Source: an uncultured Lachnospiraceae bacterium
GTDB lineage: Bacteria; Bacillota; Clostridia; Lachnospirales; Lachnospiraceae
DNA length: 37,618 bases
Reading direction: 5' to 3'
Assembly (NCBI GenBank): GCA_910585605.1
Contig: CAJUFL010000037.1
Span: 1 to 37,618, forward strand
Shown here piece by piece: positions 8,476 through 17,165 of this stretch (position 1 is its first letter; each line of letters begins with the position of its first letter). Position numbers and translations under genes: made by a program. Below the pieces are notes generated by a model, which made no database searches, was not told the origin of the DNA, and saw only the letters and a list, made by a program, of their open reading frames with translations.

Positions 8476-8700
8476 AAAATATAGAAATTTTAGATGATCG
8501 CTGAAGATTTTTATTTAAAATGGTTGATTATCTCAAAAGGCCTTGATTTACGGGCATATAAGCAGGATTTCAAGCTGAGTTTACTACCAATTTACTACTT
8601 TGAGGGAAAGAGTCTTGATATGCCGTCTGGAACCCTGCCAGCCCAACCACCAGCATACAGTATTGAGAAAGAATAAATGAAAACTGAATACGACGCAGAC
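8476..8700 (+). other. Gap between cassette and element backbone
   Basis: Only a 60-codon open frame (8494-8676) is present, with no ribosome binding site and no recognisable motif; I do not call it a gene. Composition changes here from the AT-rich cassette to the more balanced mobile-element backbone, so this is a likely cassette boundary. I see no repeat or attachment site in it. Confidence 0.4.
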
Positions 8701-8751
8701 GCGGCGTTTCTCTATCACCCAATACAGGGAGAACAGGAACGCCGCTTTTTT
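8701..8751 (+). terminator. Rho-independent terminator-like hairpin
   Basis: A perfect 8-bp stem, GCGGCGTT (8701-8708) with AACGCCGC (8738-8745), is followed directly by six T. Inner TTCTC/GAGAA pairing can lengthen the stem. It lies after the cassette and before the replication-protein relic, and would end transcription coming from either side. Confidence 0.6.
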
Positions 8752-8902
8752 ATGCTCTTATGTTATGCAGTAGGGACGAAAAGAGTCTCGCTATATGCGG
8801 CTTTGCGGGCGTGGTTTGGCCGAGGATAAGGATTTATACCTAACCCCGGCAAAATAGCGTTCTATCGTGTGACAAATCCACAACCAAAAGAGTGATGAAG
8901 CT

Positions 8903-9512
8903 ATGGCAGTTTTCAGAGTGGAGTGCAACAAGGGCTATACCGTTGTGAGCAACCACCACCTACGCAATAAAGATCTGACGTTAAAGGCAAAGGGGCTGTT
9001 ACCGCAAATGCTGTTACTTCCCGAAGATTGGGACTATACCCTTGCGGGGTTGTCACGGATAAACCGGGAAAACATAGACGCTATCCGGGAAGTCATAAAG
9101 GAGTTGGCACGCGCCGGGTATATCGTCCGTTCACGGAAAAGCGACGAGAAAGGACGCTTGCGGAGAGCCGATTATGTAATCTATGAGCAGCCGCACACAG
9201 AACCTATGCCGGATTTACCTACATTGGAAAATCCAATGCAGGTAAAAACAATGTTGGAAAATCCAATGCAATTAAAAAAGATATACAAGAACTGACTTAC
9301 TAACAAAAGAAAAAATAAATACAGATTTACAAGGTACTCATTCCATTCACATCCTTTCCCCTAACCCTTCTTTTTTGGAGCAGGAAGCGACTACGCCGCC
9401 GGAACGGAAACGAAAGGAAGCGGAAACACAGACAGCTTTTGAGATTTACCAGGAGATCATCAAGGACAATATCGACTATGACATTCTCATGCAGGTTGGT
9501 GTTAGTATATAA
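8903..9512 (+). pseudogene. RepA/DUF6017-like replication protein of a conjugative element, frameshifted and truncated
   Basis: The first 390 bases encode a winged-helix N-terminus (FRVECNKGYTVVSNHHLRNK) typical of the replication-initiator-like protein of Tn1549-type elements. The frame closes at 9295, just after an A-rich stretch (AATTAAAAAAG). In another frame the protein resumes at about 9300-9497 (SFLEQEATTPPERKRK, then FEIYQEIIKDNIDYDILMQ), which is the usual start of the C-terminal domain. It then breaks off into unrelated sequence with a stop at 9510-9512. The gene therefore carries a frameshift and has lost its C-terminal domain. A gene of this kind normally sits near the start of the element's transfer region, so this marks one end of the decayed backbone. 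Confidence 0.7.
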
Positions 9513-9534
9513 AGTGTGGACAAGAAAAGTTGAA

Positions 9535-9915
9535 CAACCTATATTATCAAGTGGATTCCCTCCGGAAGAAGATAAAGTAGCGCCAGACAGGGCCGCGCTG
9601 ATGAGGAAACTCCATCAGGACATGAAGAAGATACGGGAAGCGGATGAGTGGTGGCTGTGTATCCTGTTCGGGGAACTGTATGAGACCAAGTTCCAGTCGG
9701 AAGGTACGGGCTCCGCCGTCTATGTGTATGACGGGAACAGTGATGAAATCCTTACATATACGGCGGGCGTGGGTTGGCATGAGAAGGAATCGAAAGCGGA
9801 GACAGGAGTACGCAGGGATTTGAAGGTTGCCTACTATGATGCGTTCCGGGCGGCAAGGCAGGAGAGGAATGCCGGGGTTATGGAAGTGCAGGGCAGCTTT
9901 GATACGAGGGCATGA
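9535..9915 (+). pseudogene. 3' fragment of an unidentified conjugative-element gene
   Basis: The last 120 or so codons of an open frame ending at 9915 encode a coherent soluble protein, including MRKLHQDMKKIREADEWW and SAVYVYDGNSDEILTY. They are GC-richer than the cassette. The open frame reaches back to 9439, but that 5' part is a wrong-frame reading of the truncated replication protein, so the true 5' end is missing. The join lies near 9500-9540. I do not recognise the family; base composition and context suggest an element backbone gene. It probably has no function without its own start. Confidence 0.45.
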
Positions 9916-10022
9916 GGGACATATCTACTGCCACATTTGCAGTGATGATCGGTTTTCAGGTACGGTATGATAAGGTGAATATGATACTGTGTAGTTATAA
10001 AAAGTTTAAATTATTACAGTAA

Positions 10023-10052
10023 TTTACAAGAACATTAGCTATATGCTATTAT
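10023..10052 (+). promoter_or_regulatory. Candidate promoter for the zinc-ribbon membrane protein
   Basis: TTTACA (10023-10028) and TATTAT (10047-10052) are separated by 18 bases, about 50 bases upstream of the gene at 10103. The surrounding AT-richness makes this only a moderate call. Confidence 0.35.
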
Positions 10053-10102
10053 GAAAATACGATAAATATCTTAAAAACAGAAGATGAATGGAGATAACTA
10101 AA

Positions 10103-11323
10103 ATGAGGCTTTTGGATATGACTTGCCAACATTGTGGAGCATTACTCAAAGTGGACGCAGATAAAAAGAGGGTGACTTGTAATTATTGTGGGGCTACTAT
10201 CTTAATTGATGATGGGATACAACATATTCGATATGATAATGCGGAAGAAGCAGGGTATCATTTTGAAAAAGGAAGGCAGAGAGCAAGGAGAGAAGCTCAG
10301 GAACAACATTCAAATATTAATTATAGGGCAGCACAACAACAGGATATGCAAAACAGCCCATCACAGCGAAAGAAAAAAGGAACTTATTGGAAAATATTTT
10401 TATGGGTGTTCTTTTTCCCAATAATGATAACCATTTTTTTAGTAAAAACGAATAAGCTGAGATTACCTGCCAAGATTGTTTTGATAGTGGTACTATGGAT
10501 TTTTTTCTTTATAATTGGAATTACAAATGATAACGAGAACGTAAATGATACGGAATCATATTCTAATAATACTGAATTTAAAATAGAAGAAGGCAATGAA
10601 AAAGAAAACGCATCTCCAACAGTAAGTGTTGCTGAAGCTGAGGATACGCCGTTTATAAGTGATGAGGATGAAAGCGAAGCAATTAAAGATAATATGGAAA
10701 TAAATGAAGGTATTAGAAATGAGAATCTTAAAGGTCGTGGACGAGCGGCAGAATATGTAAATGTAATAGGTTATGTCGTTGTGGGGTATGACCAGAACTA
10801 TACTTTGGAGCATACAGACAGTTTTCAAAATATGGATTTATGGGTCATACCTACATATGAGCCTGACAAGCAATTTTGGAATGTTGCGGAGGGAGTGGTT
10901 ATTCCTCATAAAACAGAAGTTATAGTTAGAGACCAGGTATTGACCCACGAAGGTTATGGGTCGTATTCAGGATACCTCTTAGTGGAAGAACTTGAAGGTG
11001 GACAGCAGTATTATATAGATGTCATGAATTTTGAGACAAAACCATATTGGACATACAATGATGATTTGAAGACGGCAGCGTTAATAGGTGAGTTCATTGC
11101 TGTGTATCATCAGATCAGTGATTATTATCCGGTATTAAATGATGGGAGTAAAGCAGAGATAGCAGATGGAACGGTAGTATTGGTAAAAGATGTTGCTGGA
11201 CTCTCAAGATATGTAAATTCTGACGAAACAGGAATAGGCGCCGTTGTCTGGCAAGAGTGGGAGTCGGGATATAAGAATGCGAATGTATACTTTAATGCAG
11301 AAGATTTAACGATAATATATTAA
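10103..11323 (+). CDS. Zinc-ribbon, double-membrane-segment protein with a large C-terminal domain
   Basis: This 406-residue protein begins with a zinc ribbon, C8-x2-C11 and C26-x2-C29 (CQHCGALLKVD...CNYCGATI). A Gln/Arg-rich linker follows, then two hydrophobic segments (about 94-112 and 120-138). Next come an acidic, Asn/Glu-rich stretch and a folded C-terminal domain of about 200 residues containing YSGYLLVEELEGGQQYYIDV. With a cytoplasmic ribbon and two crossings the large domain would also be cytoplasmic; with only one true crossing it would be outside. ATG 10103 is preferred over ATG 10088 because GGAG lies nine bases before it. The family is not recognised beyond the ribbon. It is AT-rich like the cassette at 699-8475 and may be related cargo. 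Confidence 0.75.
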   Translation: MRLLDMTCQHCGALLKVDADKKRVTCNYCGATILIDDGIQHIRYDNAEEAGYHFEKGRQRARREAQEQHSNINYRAAQQQDMQNSPSQRKKKGTYWKIFLWVFFFPIMITIFLVKTNKLRLPAKIVLIVVLWIFFFIIGITNDNENVNDTESYSNNTEFKIEEGNEKENASPTVSVAEAEDTPFISDEDESEAIKDNMEINEGIRNENLKGRGRAAEYVNVIGYVVVGYDQNYTLEHTDSFQNMDLWVIPTYEPDKQFWNVAEGVVIPHKTEVIVRDQVLTHEGYGSYSGYLLVEELEGGQQYYIDVMNFETKPYWTYNDDLKTAALIGEFIAVYHQISDYYPVLNDGSKAEIADGTVVLVKDVAGLSRYVNSDETGIGAVVWQEWESGYKNANVYFNAEDLTIIY

Positions 11324-11428
11324 TACAGGTACAGGAAATGCAAAGATTAGAAGCAGCTTTTTGGATGGAACATAAGTTTAGGACTGTATAATAGAAATGA
11401 GATATAAACCGGGATTGTTGGAGGATAC

Positions 11429-12091
11429 TTGATTGTGAATAAAGTATGGTCTGAGCAAAATAAAACAATGCAAACACAAATAAAAAAGAAAGATACTTAC
11501 GAATCAGGTATTGATACATTAATTGATTTGAGGAATCAATTAATGGAAACTTTGACATCATTTAATGAGGAATTAAGCAGAGAAGATTTTAATGCAATTC
11601 CATTTAAAAACGCAGACGGTTATCATAGTAAAACGATTGCATATTCAATTTGGCATATTTTCCGTATTGAAGATATAGTTGCACATACATTGATAAGTGA
11701 AAACAAGCAAGTGTTTTTTTCAGGCAATTATCAAGAACGTATCAATTCACCGATCATTACAACAGGAAATGAACTTGTAAAAGAGCAGATTGCAGATTTT
11801 TCAAAACGGCTTAATCTGAAAGAACTTTATTCATATATTTTTGAGGTAAAGGATAGTACCGAGAAGATCATCAAAAGTTTATCCTATGATGAATTGAAAA
11901 AGAAAATAGCAGAAGAAAGAAAAGAATACTTAAAATCCCTGAATGTTGTAAGCGATGACAAAAATGCAATTTGGTTGATTGATTATTGGTGCGGTAAAGA
12001 TATTCGAGGGTTAATACAAATGCCGTTTTCAAGACATTGGATCATGCACATAGAGGCAAGTTTGCGTATAAAAAACAAGATACATCCATAA
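11429..12091 (+). CDS. DinB-like family protein
   Basis: A 220-residue cytoplasmic protein resembling DinB/YfiT-like four-helix proteins. The motif GYHSKTIAYSIWHIFRIED (about 65-83) and a late SRHWIMHIEA supply the spaced histidines that usually bind a divalent metal in this fold. DinB proteins are commonly damage- or stress-linked thiol-dependent transferases, but the substrate cannot be read here. The start is a TTG at 11429 four bases after GGAGG (11420-11424); GTG 11435 is the alternative with more usual spacing. It is a monocistronic cargo gene between the zinc-ribbon protein and the CPBP protease. A weak hairpin (AACAG/CTGTT followed by T-rich sequence, near 12180) could end its transcript. 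Confidence 0.7.
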   Translation: MIVNKVWSEQNKTMQTQIKKKDTYESGIDTLIDLRNQLMETLTSFNEELSREDFNAIPFKNADGYHSKTIAYSIWHIFRIEDIVAHTLISENKQVFFSGNYQERINSPIITTGNELVKEQIADFSKRLNLKELYSYIFEVKDSTEKIIKSLSYDELKKKIAEERKEYLKSLNVVSDDKNAIWLIDYWCGKDIRGLIQMPFSRHWIMHIEASLRIKNKIHP

Positions 12092-12315
12092 ACGCTGCTT
12101 CTCCCTTGATTGGAGGAACAGCATTAAGACATAAAAGATAGGAAAAATCAATATGGTATGCCTTTGGGGAATGGTTAACTGAACAGATAATGAGCTGTTT
12201 TTTATTTTTAAAAACTACTGATACAATATGAATGAAAATATGATAGGAATATAAGCGTGATTATGGTATTCTATTAGTGATACAAATCGTGATTTATGAA
12301 GGAGAAATAAGAAAT

Positions 12316-13071
12316 ATGAGTAAGCTAAACAAAAATTATCTGTGCATTACCTTTCTGATCATGTTGATTGGTTGGGGGAGCTGCTTATTATGCAGTTTTA
12401 ATGGAATTTTGCTAAATGATAACAGATGGTTATATGTGCCATACCTGTTAGGCGGATTGTCACCTACAATCGCATCCTATTTAGCATTAAAGAGCAACAA
12501 CAAAGTTACCAATATTAAAGAGTGGTTAAAAAATATCTTTGATTTTAGACATCATATTTTTTCCTACCTTATGGTAGTGATTATGGCAATTCTGTTCATT
12601 TTACCCCAATGTTTTATTTCCGGATACGAAAAAGGAGCGCCGCTTTTTGCAATTATTGTTATGATTCCTGTGATGCTTGTTGGAGGTGGGTTAGAAGAAG
12701 CAGGATGGCGTTATATTCTTCAGCCGGAATTGGAAAAAAAGTATTCATTCCCTCTTTCAACTATTATAGTTAGCATTATTTGGTGGTTGTGGCATTTGCC
12801 TTTGTTTTACATACAAGGAGTGGGTCAGTATGGGCAAAATTATTTCGCATTTGGAATCAACGTATTGGGACTAAGTTTTGCGCTGGCTGGTATAAGAAAA
12901 AATACGGGCAGCGTATGGCTATGTGTATTATTTCACTGTATTGTAAACTCTTTAATGGGGATTTATGTCATCAATGATAAGATATGGGGAAATATCACTG
13001 CAACTACAATTTTGATTTTATGTTCCTGCGCTTTAGTAAAAATCAATGGAAAGATGAAAATATTTAAATAA
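12316..13071 (+). CDS. CPBP family intramembrane metalloprotease (CAAX protease/bacteriocin-processing type)
   Basis: This 251-residue protein has about eight hydrophobic segments. The family's catalytic motifs are present: EEAGWR (E127, E128, R132), then WLWHLPLF with H160, and a final FHCIVNS with H207. CPBP proteases cleave membrane substrates and are often linked to bacteriocin maturation or self-immunity. ATG 12316 is chosen because GGAG lies 11 bases upstream; the frame can extend to 12277 but without a ribosome binding site. No bacteriocin precursor is visible nearby, so an immunity or stress role is only a guess. It stands alone on an AT-rich stretch bounded downstream by element relics. 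Confidence 0.85.
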   Translation: MSKLNKNYLCITFLIMLIGWGSCLLCSFNGILLNDNRWLYVPYLLGGLSPTIASYLALKSNNKVTNIKEWLKNIFDFRHHIFSYLMVVIMAILFILPQCFISGYEKGAPLFAIIVMIPVMLVGGGLEEAGWRYILQPELEKKYSFPLSTIIVSIIWWLWHLPLFYIQGVGQYGQNYFAFGINVLGLSFALAGIRKNTGSVWLCVLFHCIVNSLMGIYVINDKIWGNITATTILILCSCALVKINGKMKIFK

Positions 13072-13524
13072 ATTCCTATTTGTCTATACATCCGTTATCA
13101 CGATCAAGACGGAACAAGCCACACAGCCTTAGAGCGTATAGAAAACAATGATATGATACCCCTTGAGTAGACAAGGTAAATAACCAAAGTCTATTTAAGG
13201 GGGATTTTTACGTTAAGGCGCAGATTGATGATAAAGACAGCAAGGCAGCGCAAAGAATCCGACAACAGGACTCCACCAAATAATAGTGGAAAACAGCGCA
13301 AATTAACACTGAAAACGGAAAAGGGCAAACCGGAGTCCATATGCTTACATGACGGTTTCCACTTCCCTGTATCTGCTAAGTGCGTTTCATCCGCCCGTGA
13401 GGGAGTGATATGTCCCTGTTCAAGTGTCCAGTCACTACAGCCAAATGTCCAGATACAACAACCGTTCTTCTTTTTTGCTGGTATTTGCCGATAAATTAAA
13501 TGAACAGGAAACAGCTAAACATCC
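13072..13524 (+). other. Conjugative-element debris
   Basis: No intact gene. From about 13075 to 13170 one frame reads YIRYHDQDGTSHTALERIE and ends at TAG 13168-13170, clearly protein-like, probably the tail of an element gene. A second short coding-like run (KAQIDDKDSKAAQRIRQQ) precedes a stop near 13284. An 89-codon open frame at 13225-13494 crosses these in another frame and is not convincing. Confidence 0.4.
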
Positions 13525-13713
13525 CTAAAGATAGAAACAGAAAATGATTTATATGAGTCAGGAAAAGCCGGTCAAAGCAACAGGAAATTCAAGCCTGGCG
13601 GACAGAATAAGGGGAGGGGGAAAGAAAAGAAGTACAAAGGCGGGTGGGATGAACTGTTGCAGGACATGGCGGAGGGAAAGGACTTAAGCGATGCAGAACG
13701 GAGGTTTTTATGA
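13525..13713 (+). pseudogene. 3' fragment of an element gene upstream of the 13710 gene
   Basis: An open frame of 62 codons reads NDLYESGKAGQSNRKFKPGG, then GGWDELLQDMAEGKDLSDA, ending at TGA 13711-13713, which overlaps the next ATG as ATGA. The Gly/Lys-rich linker followed by a short helical end looks like the C-terminus of a larger conjugative-element protein. Its upstream part is missing. The overlap means the downstream gene was once translationally coupled to it. Confidence 0.4.
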
Positions 13714-14414
13714 ATGTAAATTTATCTGTTAAATCAAGTATAGAGAATTATGCTGCAACGGCAATTAGTTTTGCCAATTGTAAGCAGAAAAATAATGAAA
13801 CATTGTATGCCGGAAAACAAGACAGCGTGGAAATTTCACAAGAAGGACGTTTCACTGCTGGTTTTGATATTGACGAAGAAACAGCAAAGAGGCTTGAGAC
13901 AGCTATGCAAAATGCGGACATACCGGCGCTTTTGGAAGAGATTAAGAAGCAAAAAGGCAGTCTGCCCGTTGATGAGGAATGGCATTATCGAAGAATTGTT
14001 GACCCGGACGGAAAAATTTATTCGCTTACCTATGTGGAATCCCTTCTTCGTCAATATCAATGTGCGGAAAACAGGATTAAGGCGTATTACGCTGAAGCTC
14101 ATCGCGACAACCTTTCACGGGGAAATATTACGGATAGCATGAATTATCTTTCGCTGAAATACACGAAATTTGGCCTGCTTGTGGGTTCTCCTTACTATCG
14201 TGCTGATATGTCGGAAGCAGAGCGGCAAATGGCATTATGTCAAGAAAAAGCGTTGTTGTTAGGTGGCAGGGTAGTGATTGGTGATCCTTATGCTTTAGCG
14301 TCCTCCGGCGGTATGATAAATATAAAAGACGCAGACCGGATTGCATATCAAGCTGCCCGTGACAGAATAGATGAGCTGATCAGGGAGTATAAAAGAACAA
14401 ACGGAATAGAATAA
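13710..14414 (+). CDS. Conserved-looking hypothetical protein
   Basis: A 234-residue soluble protein with no signal peptide or membrane segment. Its N-terminus is Ser/Asn-rich (NVNLSVKSSIENYAATAIS), followed by DSVEISQEGR, a style seen in small Clostridia accessory proteins. Later parts are helical and charged, ending REYKRTNGIE. The start has GGAGG (13699-13703) six bases upstream, and its ATG overlaps the stop of a truncated element gene, so it formerly belonged to a polycistronic element transcript. I do not recognise the family and propose no function. It is followed immediately by the coupling-protein relic. Confidence 0.65.
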   Translation: MNVNLSVKSSIENYAATAISFANCKQKNNETLYAGKQDSVEISQEGRFTAGFDIDEETAKRLETAMQNADIPALLEEIKKQKGSLPVDEEWHYRRIVDPDGKIYSLTYVESLLRQYQCAENRIKAYYAEAHRDNLSRGNITDSMNYLSLKYTKFGLLVGSPYYRADMSEAERQMALCQEKALLLGGRVVIGDPYALASSGGMINIKDADRIAYQAARDRIDELIREYKRTNGIE

Positions 14415-14417
14415 GTA

Positions 14418-14837
14418 TGTATGTCGCAGGTTGGGGAAACGGGGAGCAGAGAAACGACAAAACAGAACAGCTATACAGAGGAATGTTACGAAGCGTGGTA
14501 AGATAGTGCCTGGGAGGAAGTGGAAATTCCGGATATGGAAGTGCCGGTGGTGAAGGAGCTGGCCCCCTTTGACATTCCACAGCTCCGGGAGATCATGAGC
14601 TATGACGAGATGGAACTTGACAGGCTGTGGGACGAGGCCGCGAATACGGGCCAAGTGCCCAACCTGGAAAAGCTGGTGGCGGTCATCCGTTCCCGAGAGG
14701 TGAGCCTGATGCTGTTCTACCAGCAGTTAGCCCAATGTAAGGCAATCTACGACAAGAACGCGAAAACCATTTTAGGCAACATGGACAGTGTGGTATTCCG
14801 CGGGGGCTGGGAGGCCAGCACCATCAAGGAAATATCG
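14418..14837 (+). pseudogene. virD4: VirD4/TraG-type coupling protein relic with internal deletion
   Basis: One frame reads LAPFDIPQLREIMSYDEMEL, then jumps directly to ANTGQVPNLEKLVAVIRSRE and IYDKNAKTILGNMDSVVF. In intact conjugative coupling proteins these blocks are separated by a segment of very roughly 60 residues that ends in the Walker B LLDEFAN. Here RLWDEAANTG joins the two sides of that gap in frame, so an internal deletion has removed the segment. The 5' part of the frame also contains an in-frame TAA near 14499, and no N-terminal Walker A region is present. After ASTIKEIS the reading passes straight into a Maff2-like sequence. The coupling protein would normally bring DNA to the mating pore; this copy cannot. 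Confidence 0.75.
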
Positions 14838-14968
14838 ACATTCTTTTCATCCGCTATCACCACTTTGCAGACCCTTGTGATCGCGCGGGCCTGGGCGTAT
14901 GGGGCGTTGTCAATCTGCTGGAGGGATACGGATCGGACAACCCCGGCTCAAATGCTCATGTACGGTAA
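14838..14968 (+). pseudogene. Maff2 family (VirB2-like) relic
   Basis: FFSSAITTLQTLVIA is read in the same frame as the coupling-protein relic. After a frameshift near 14885 the next frame gives GLGVWGVVNLLEGYGSDNPG and ends at TAA 14966-14968. Together these match the small Maff2 membrane protein that normally follows virD4 in Tn1549-type elements, here lacking its start, its intergenic spacer and its C-terminal membrane segment. Confidence 0.65.
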
Positions 14969-15196
14969 AGAAGCAAGTAACCGAAAACAAGAGATAGACT
15001 GCCAGCACCACACTATTCCGAACCAAAGAAACCAAAGAGCAAAAGACAAGCATTGTGGAAATCTGCATAACAGGCTATTTTGTCATGGATAACTCTATAA
15101 AACAGCCAGTTATACACATTCCCGCAATGCTGACTACTACGGAATCCCGCTCATTTATCATATCTCACAAAATAGGGCAATTTTCATTTTACCGGC

Positions 15197-15237
15197 TTGA
15201 CACTTACGGAGTTATTTCTTATACTTAGGTTACTAAG
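15197..15237 (+). promoter_or_regulatory. MarR gene promoter with overlapping palindromic operator
   Basis: TTGACA (15197-15202), a 17-base spacer, then TATACT (15220-15225). The palindrome CTTAGGTTACTAAG (15224-15237, 5-bp arms) overlaps the -10 end and the probable start site, and a near copy lies before the MATE gene. This is the layout expected for MarR autorepression. Confidence 0.7.
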
Positions 15238-15253
15238 TAATGGAGGGCGAGGT

Positions 15254-15676
15254 ATGGAACACGATAAACACGCAGCACGTTATGTCAGCAAGTTGTCAAA
15301 TAAATTACGCAGAAAAATAGATGCTTTTTCAAGTAAGGAATCTTTCAGCGGTTCTCAGGGACGAGTGCTGCATTTTATTTTAGCTCAAAGCAATGATGTT
15401 TTTCAAAAAGATATAGAAGAAGAATATAGCTTGCGCCCGCCAACAGCAACCGAACTGTTGAAAAAAATGGAAAAAAACGGCTTGATATATCGGGAAGCTA
15501 TGGCAAGTGACGCAAGAATGAAACGAATCGTTGTCAGTGAAAAAGCATTGCAGTATAAGGATATGGTGATAGCAGATATTACCGCACTGGAAGAAGAACT
15601 AACAAAAGATATTTCGCAAAATGAGCTGGATATTTTTTTCAAAGTAATTGAAAAAATGCTTGATAACATTTCGTGA
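15254..15676 (+). CDS. MarR family transcriptional regulator
   Basis: A 140-residue winged-helix regulator. The recognition-helix region is RPPTATELLKKMEKNGLIYR (about 62-80), followed by a basic wing (SDARMKRIVVS). Flanking helices fit the MarR dimerisation pattern and the length is typical. ATG 15254 follows GGAGGG (15242-15247); the frame extends further upstream through the promoter, so the longer version is wrong. It sits 78 bases before a MATE exporter. Near-identical palindromes at 15224 and 15725 suggest it represses both itself and the pump, with release by a toxic ligand, as in the MepR/MepA pair. Confidence 0.88.
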   Translation: MEHDKHAARYVSKLSNKLRRKIDAFSSKESFSGSQGRVLHFILAQSNDVFQKDIEEEYSLRPPTATELLKKMEKNGLIYREAMASDARMKRIVVSEKALQYKDMVIADITALEEELTKDISQNELDIFFKVIEKMLDNIS

Positions 15677-15724
15677 AAGTGTTAAGGCTGTCGATAAATC
15701 GGCAGCTACATTTTAAAATATAAA

Positions 15725-15738
15725 CTTAGGAAACTAAC
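15725..15738 (+). promoter_or_regulatory. Second MarR operator, before the MATE gene
   Basis: CTTAGGAAACTAAC repeats the arms of the operator at 15224 with one mismatch at its end. It lies 16 bases before the MATE start and overlaps a TATAAA-like element. A stem-loop (GCTGTCGA/TCGGCAGC, 15687-15706) between the genes may end part of the regulator transcript. Confidence 0.55.
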
Positions 15739-15754
15739 AAATGGAGGTATCACT

Positions 15755-17107
15755 ATGAATGAAACAAAAGTGGATTACTTAAACGGGAAACTATTTCCCA
15801 TGATTTTAAAATTTTCTATACCAGCAGCCATCTCACTATTGATAACAGCTATTTATAATATCGTGGATAGAATGTTTGTTGGCAATTTTAATGGAACTTC
15901 TGCATTAGCGGGTTTATCAGTCTGTTTTCCCTTATCTTATATGATGATGGCTTTTGCTTTGATGTGTAGTGCGGGGGGTTCTACCTTTTTCAGTTTATTC
16001 TCCGGTCAGAACGAACCGGAAAAAATGAATCAGTCTTTTGGTAATGCTATGGTGCTTGTTTGTGTGTTTGAAATTGTACTAAGTGCTTTGCTGCTCATAT
16101 TTCCTAATCCGATTTTAAAGGTTTTCGGAGTTACGGAAACCGCATATCCATATGCAATTTTATATTATCGGATTGTGGCTTTAGGGTGTATTTTTCAAGG
16201 ACTATCACAGTTATTTTGTGATTTTGTCCGTGTGTCGGGAAAACCGGTTTTAGGAATGTGCGTAACGGGCATAGGAGCAGTCACAAATATTATTTTGGAC
16301 GCTGTTTTCATTATTGTTTTTGATTGGGGCGTGATAGGAGCTGCAAGCGCTACGGTAATAGGACAGATTTTTTCAGCTCTTTTCGGAGCGTATTTAGTAT
16401 TTGGAAATCGAACACAGGTTAAAACCTCAAAGGATATTTTTCATTTGAACAAAGAATTATGTTTGCAGATTATTTCCTGCGGTTTTGCTTTTTGGGTAGC
16501 ACAGATGGCTATGGGATTTATCAGCCTTGTTTATAACAGTCAATTAGGAAAATATGGCGGTGATATTGCAATCAGTGTATATGCTGTCATATCAAGCATT
16601 ATGACGTTTGTAATTATGCCCGCAAGCGGTATCAGTCAAGGCATCCAGCCAATAATCGGAAATAATTATGGTTCTGGAAATTACAAGCGGGTCATATCAA
16701 CGCTTTGTCAGGCTACCGTATTTTCCGTGTCCATTACCTGTTTTATTTGGATTATGGTTCTTGTCTTTCCAAAACAAATCCTTGCTGCTTTTGGTGGAAC
16801 AGAAGAAATGCTCCGAATTGGAATTTCCGGTTTGCGTATAAATTTCTGTATTACACCTGTTTTGGGATTTGTAATGTTAGCTACCACTTTTTTTCAATCA
16901 ATTAACCGTCCAGCACCATCTATTATCATAACGGTTTTGCGACAGATAATTTTTTTAGTGCCATTTATTTATATATTGCCGATTCTTCTTGAGATCAATG
17001 GTATTTTCTTTGCACAGTCTATCAGTGATTTACTTGCAACGGCTCTTTCCGTATTGCTTGTTTTGAAAGAGAAAAAAAGAATGATGTGCAATTCAGTGTT
17101 AAGTTAA
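15755..17107 (+). CDS. MATE family multidrug efflux transporter
   Basis: A 450-residue membrane protein with about 12 hydrophobic segments. The two repeats of the MATE fold are visible, with MILKFSIPAAISLLITAIY near the start and the typical YNIVDRMFVGNFNGTSALAG loop at about 36-55. MATE pumps expel cationic drugs and dyes using a Na+ or H+ gradient. Its ribosome binding site is ATGGAGG, eight to ten bases before ATG 15755. The adjacent MarR gene and shared operators make it the regulated target. The gene looks intact and is AT-rich. It is typical resistance cargo of gut conjugative elements; the substrate cannot be told from sequence. Confidence 0.92.
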   Translation: MNETKVDYLNGKLFPMILKFSIPAAISLLITAIYNIVDRMFVGNFNGTSALAGLSVCFPLSYMMMAFALMCSAGGSTFFSLFSGQNEPEKMNQSFGNAMVLVCVFEIVLSALLLIFPNPILKVFGVTETAYPYAILYYRIVALGCIFQGLSQLFCDFVRVSGKPVLGMCVTGIGAVTNIILDAVFIIVFDWGVIGAASATVIGQIFSALFGAYLVFGNRTQVKTSKDIFHLNKELCLQIISCGFAFWVAQMAMGFISLVYNSQLGKYGGDIAISVYAVISSIMTFVIMPASGISQGIQPIIGNNYGSGNYKRVISTLCQATVFSVSITCFIWIMVLVFPKQILAAFGGTEEMLRIGISGLRINFCITPVLGFVMLATTFFQSINRPAPSIIITVLRQIIFLVPFIYILPILLEINGIFFAQSISDLLATALSVLLVLKEKKRMMCNSVLS

Positions 17108-17165
17108 AGATTGAATTTCTAAATCGAAACAGGATATTGAACTGGAAAAGAAAGGGGGATTATTT

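Noticed and set aside
8494..8676. 60-codon open frame after the zinc-ribbon gene
   Set aside because: No ribosome binding site, no motif and a proline-rich end with no protein character; described as intergenic.
9439..9534. 5' part of the open frame ending at 9915
   Set aside because: These bases are the end of the replication-protein relic in another frame, so the apparent start is an accident of the join.
12316..13071. A bacteriocin locus around the CPBP protease
   Set aside because: No double-glycine leader peptide, modification enzyme or dedicated exporter is adjacent; the protease stands alone.
13225..13494. 89-codon open frame
   Set aside because: It crosses fragments that are coding in a different frame and reads as arginine/serine-rich nonsense.
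14295..14654. Minus-strand open frames opposite the 13710 gene and the coupling-protein relic
   Set aside because: The plus strand carries recognisable protein there; the minus readings have no motif or start signal.
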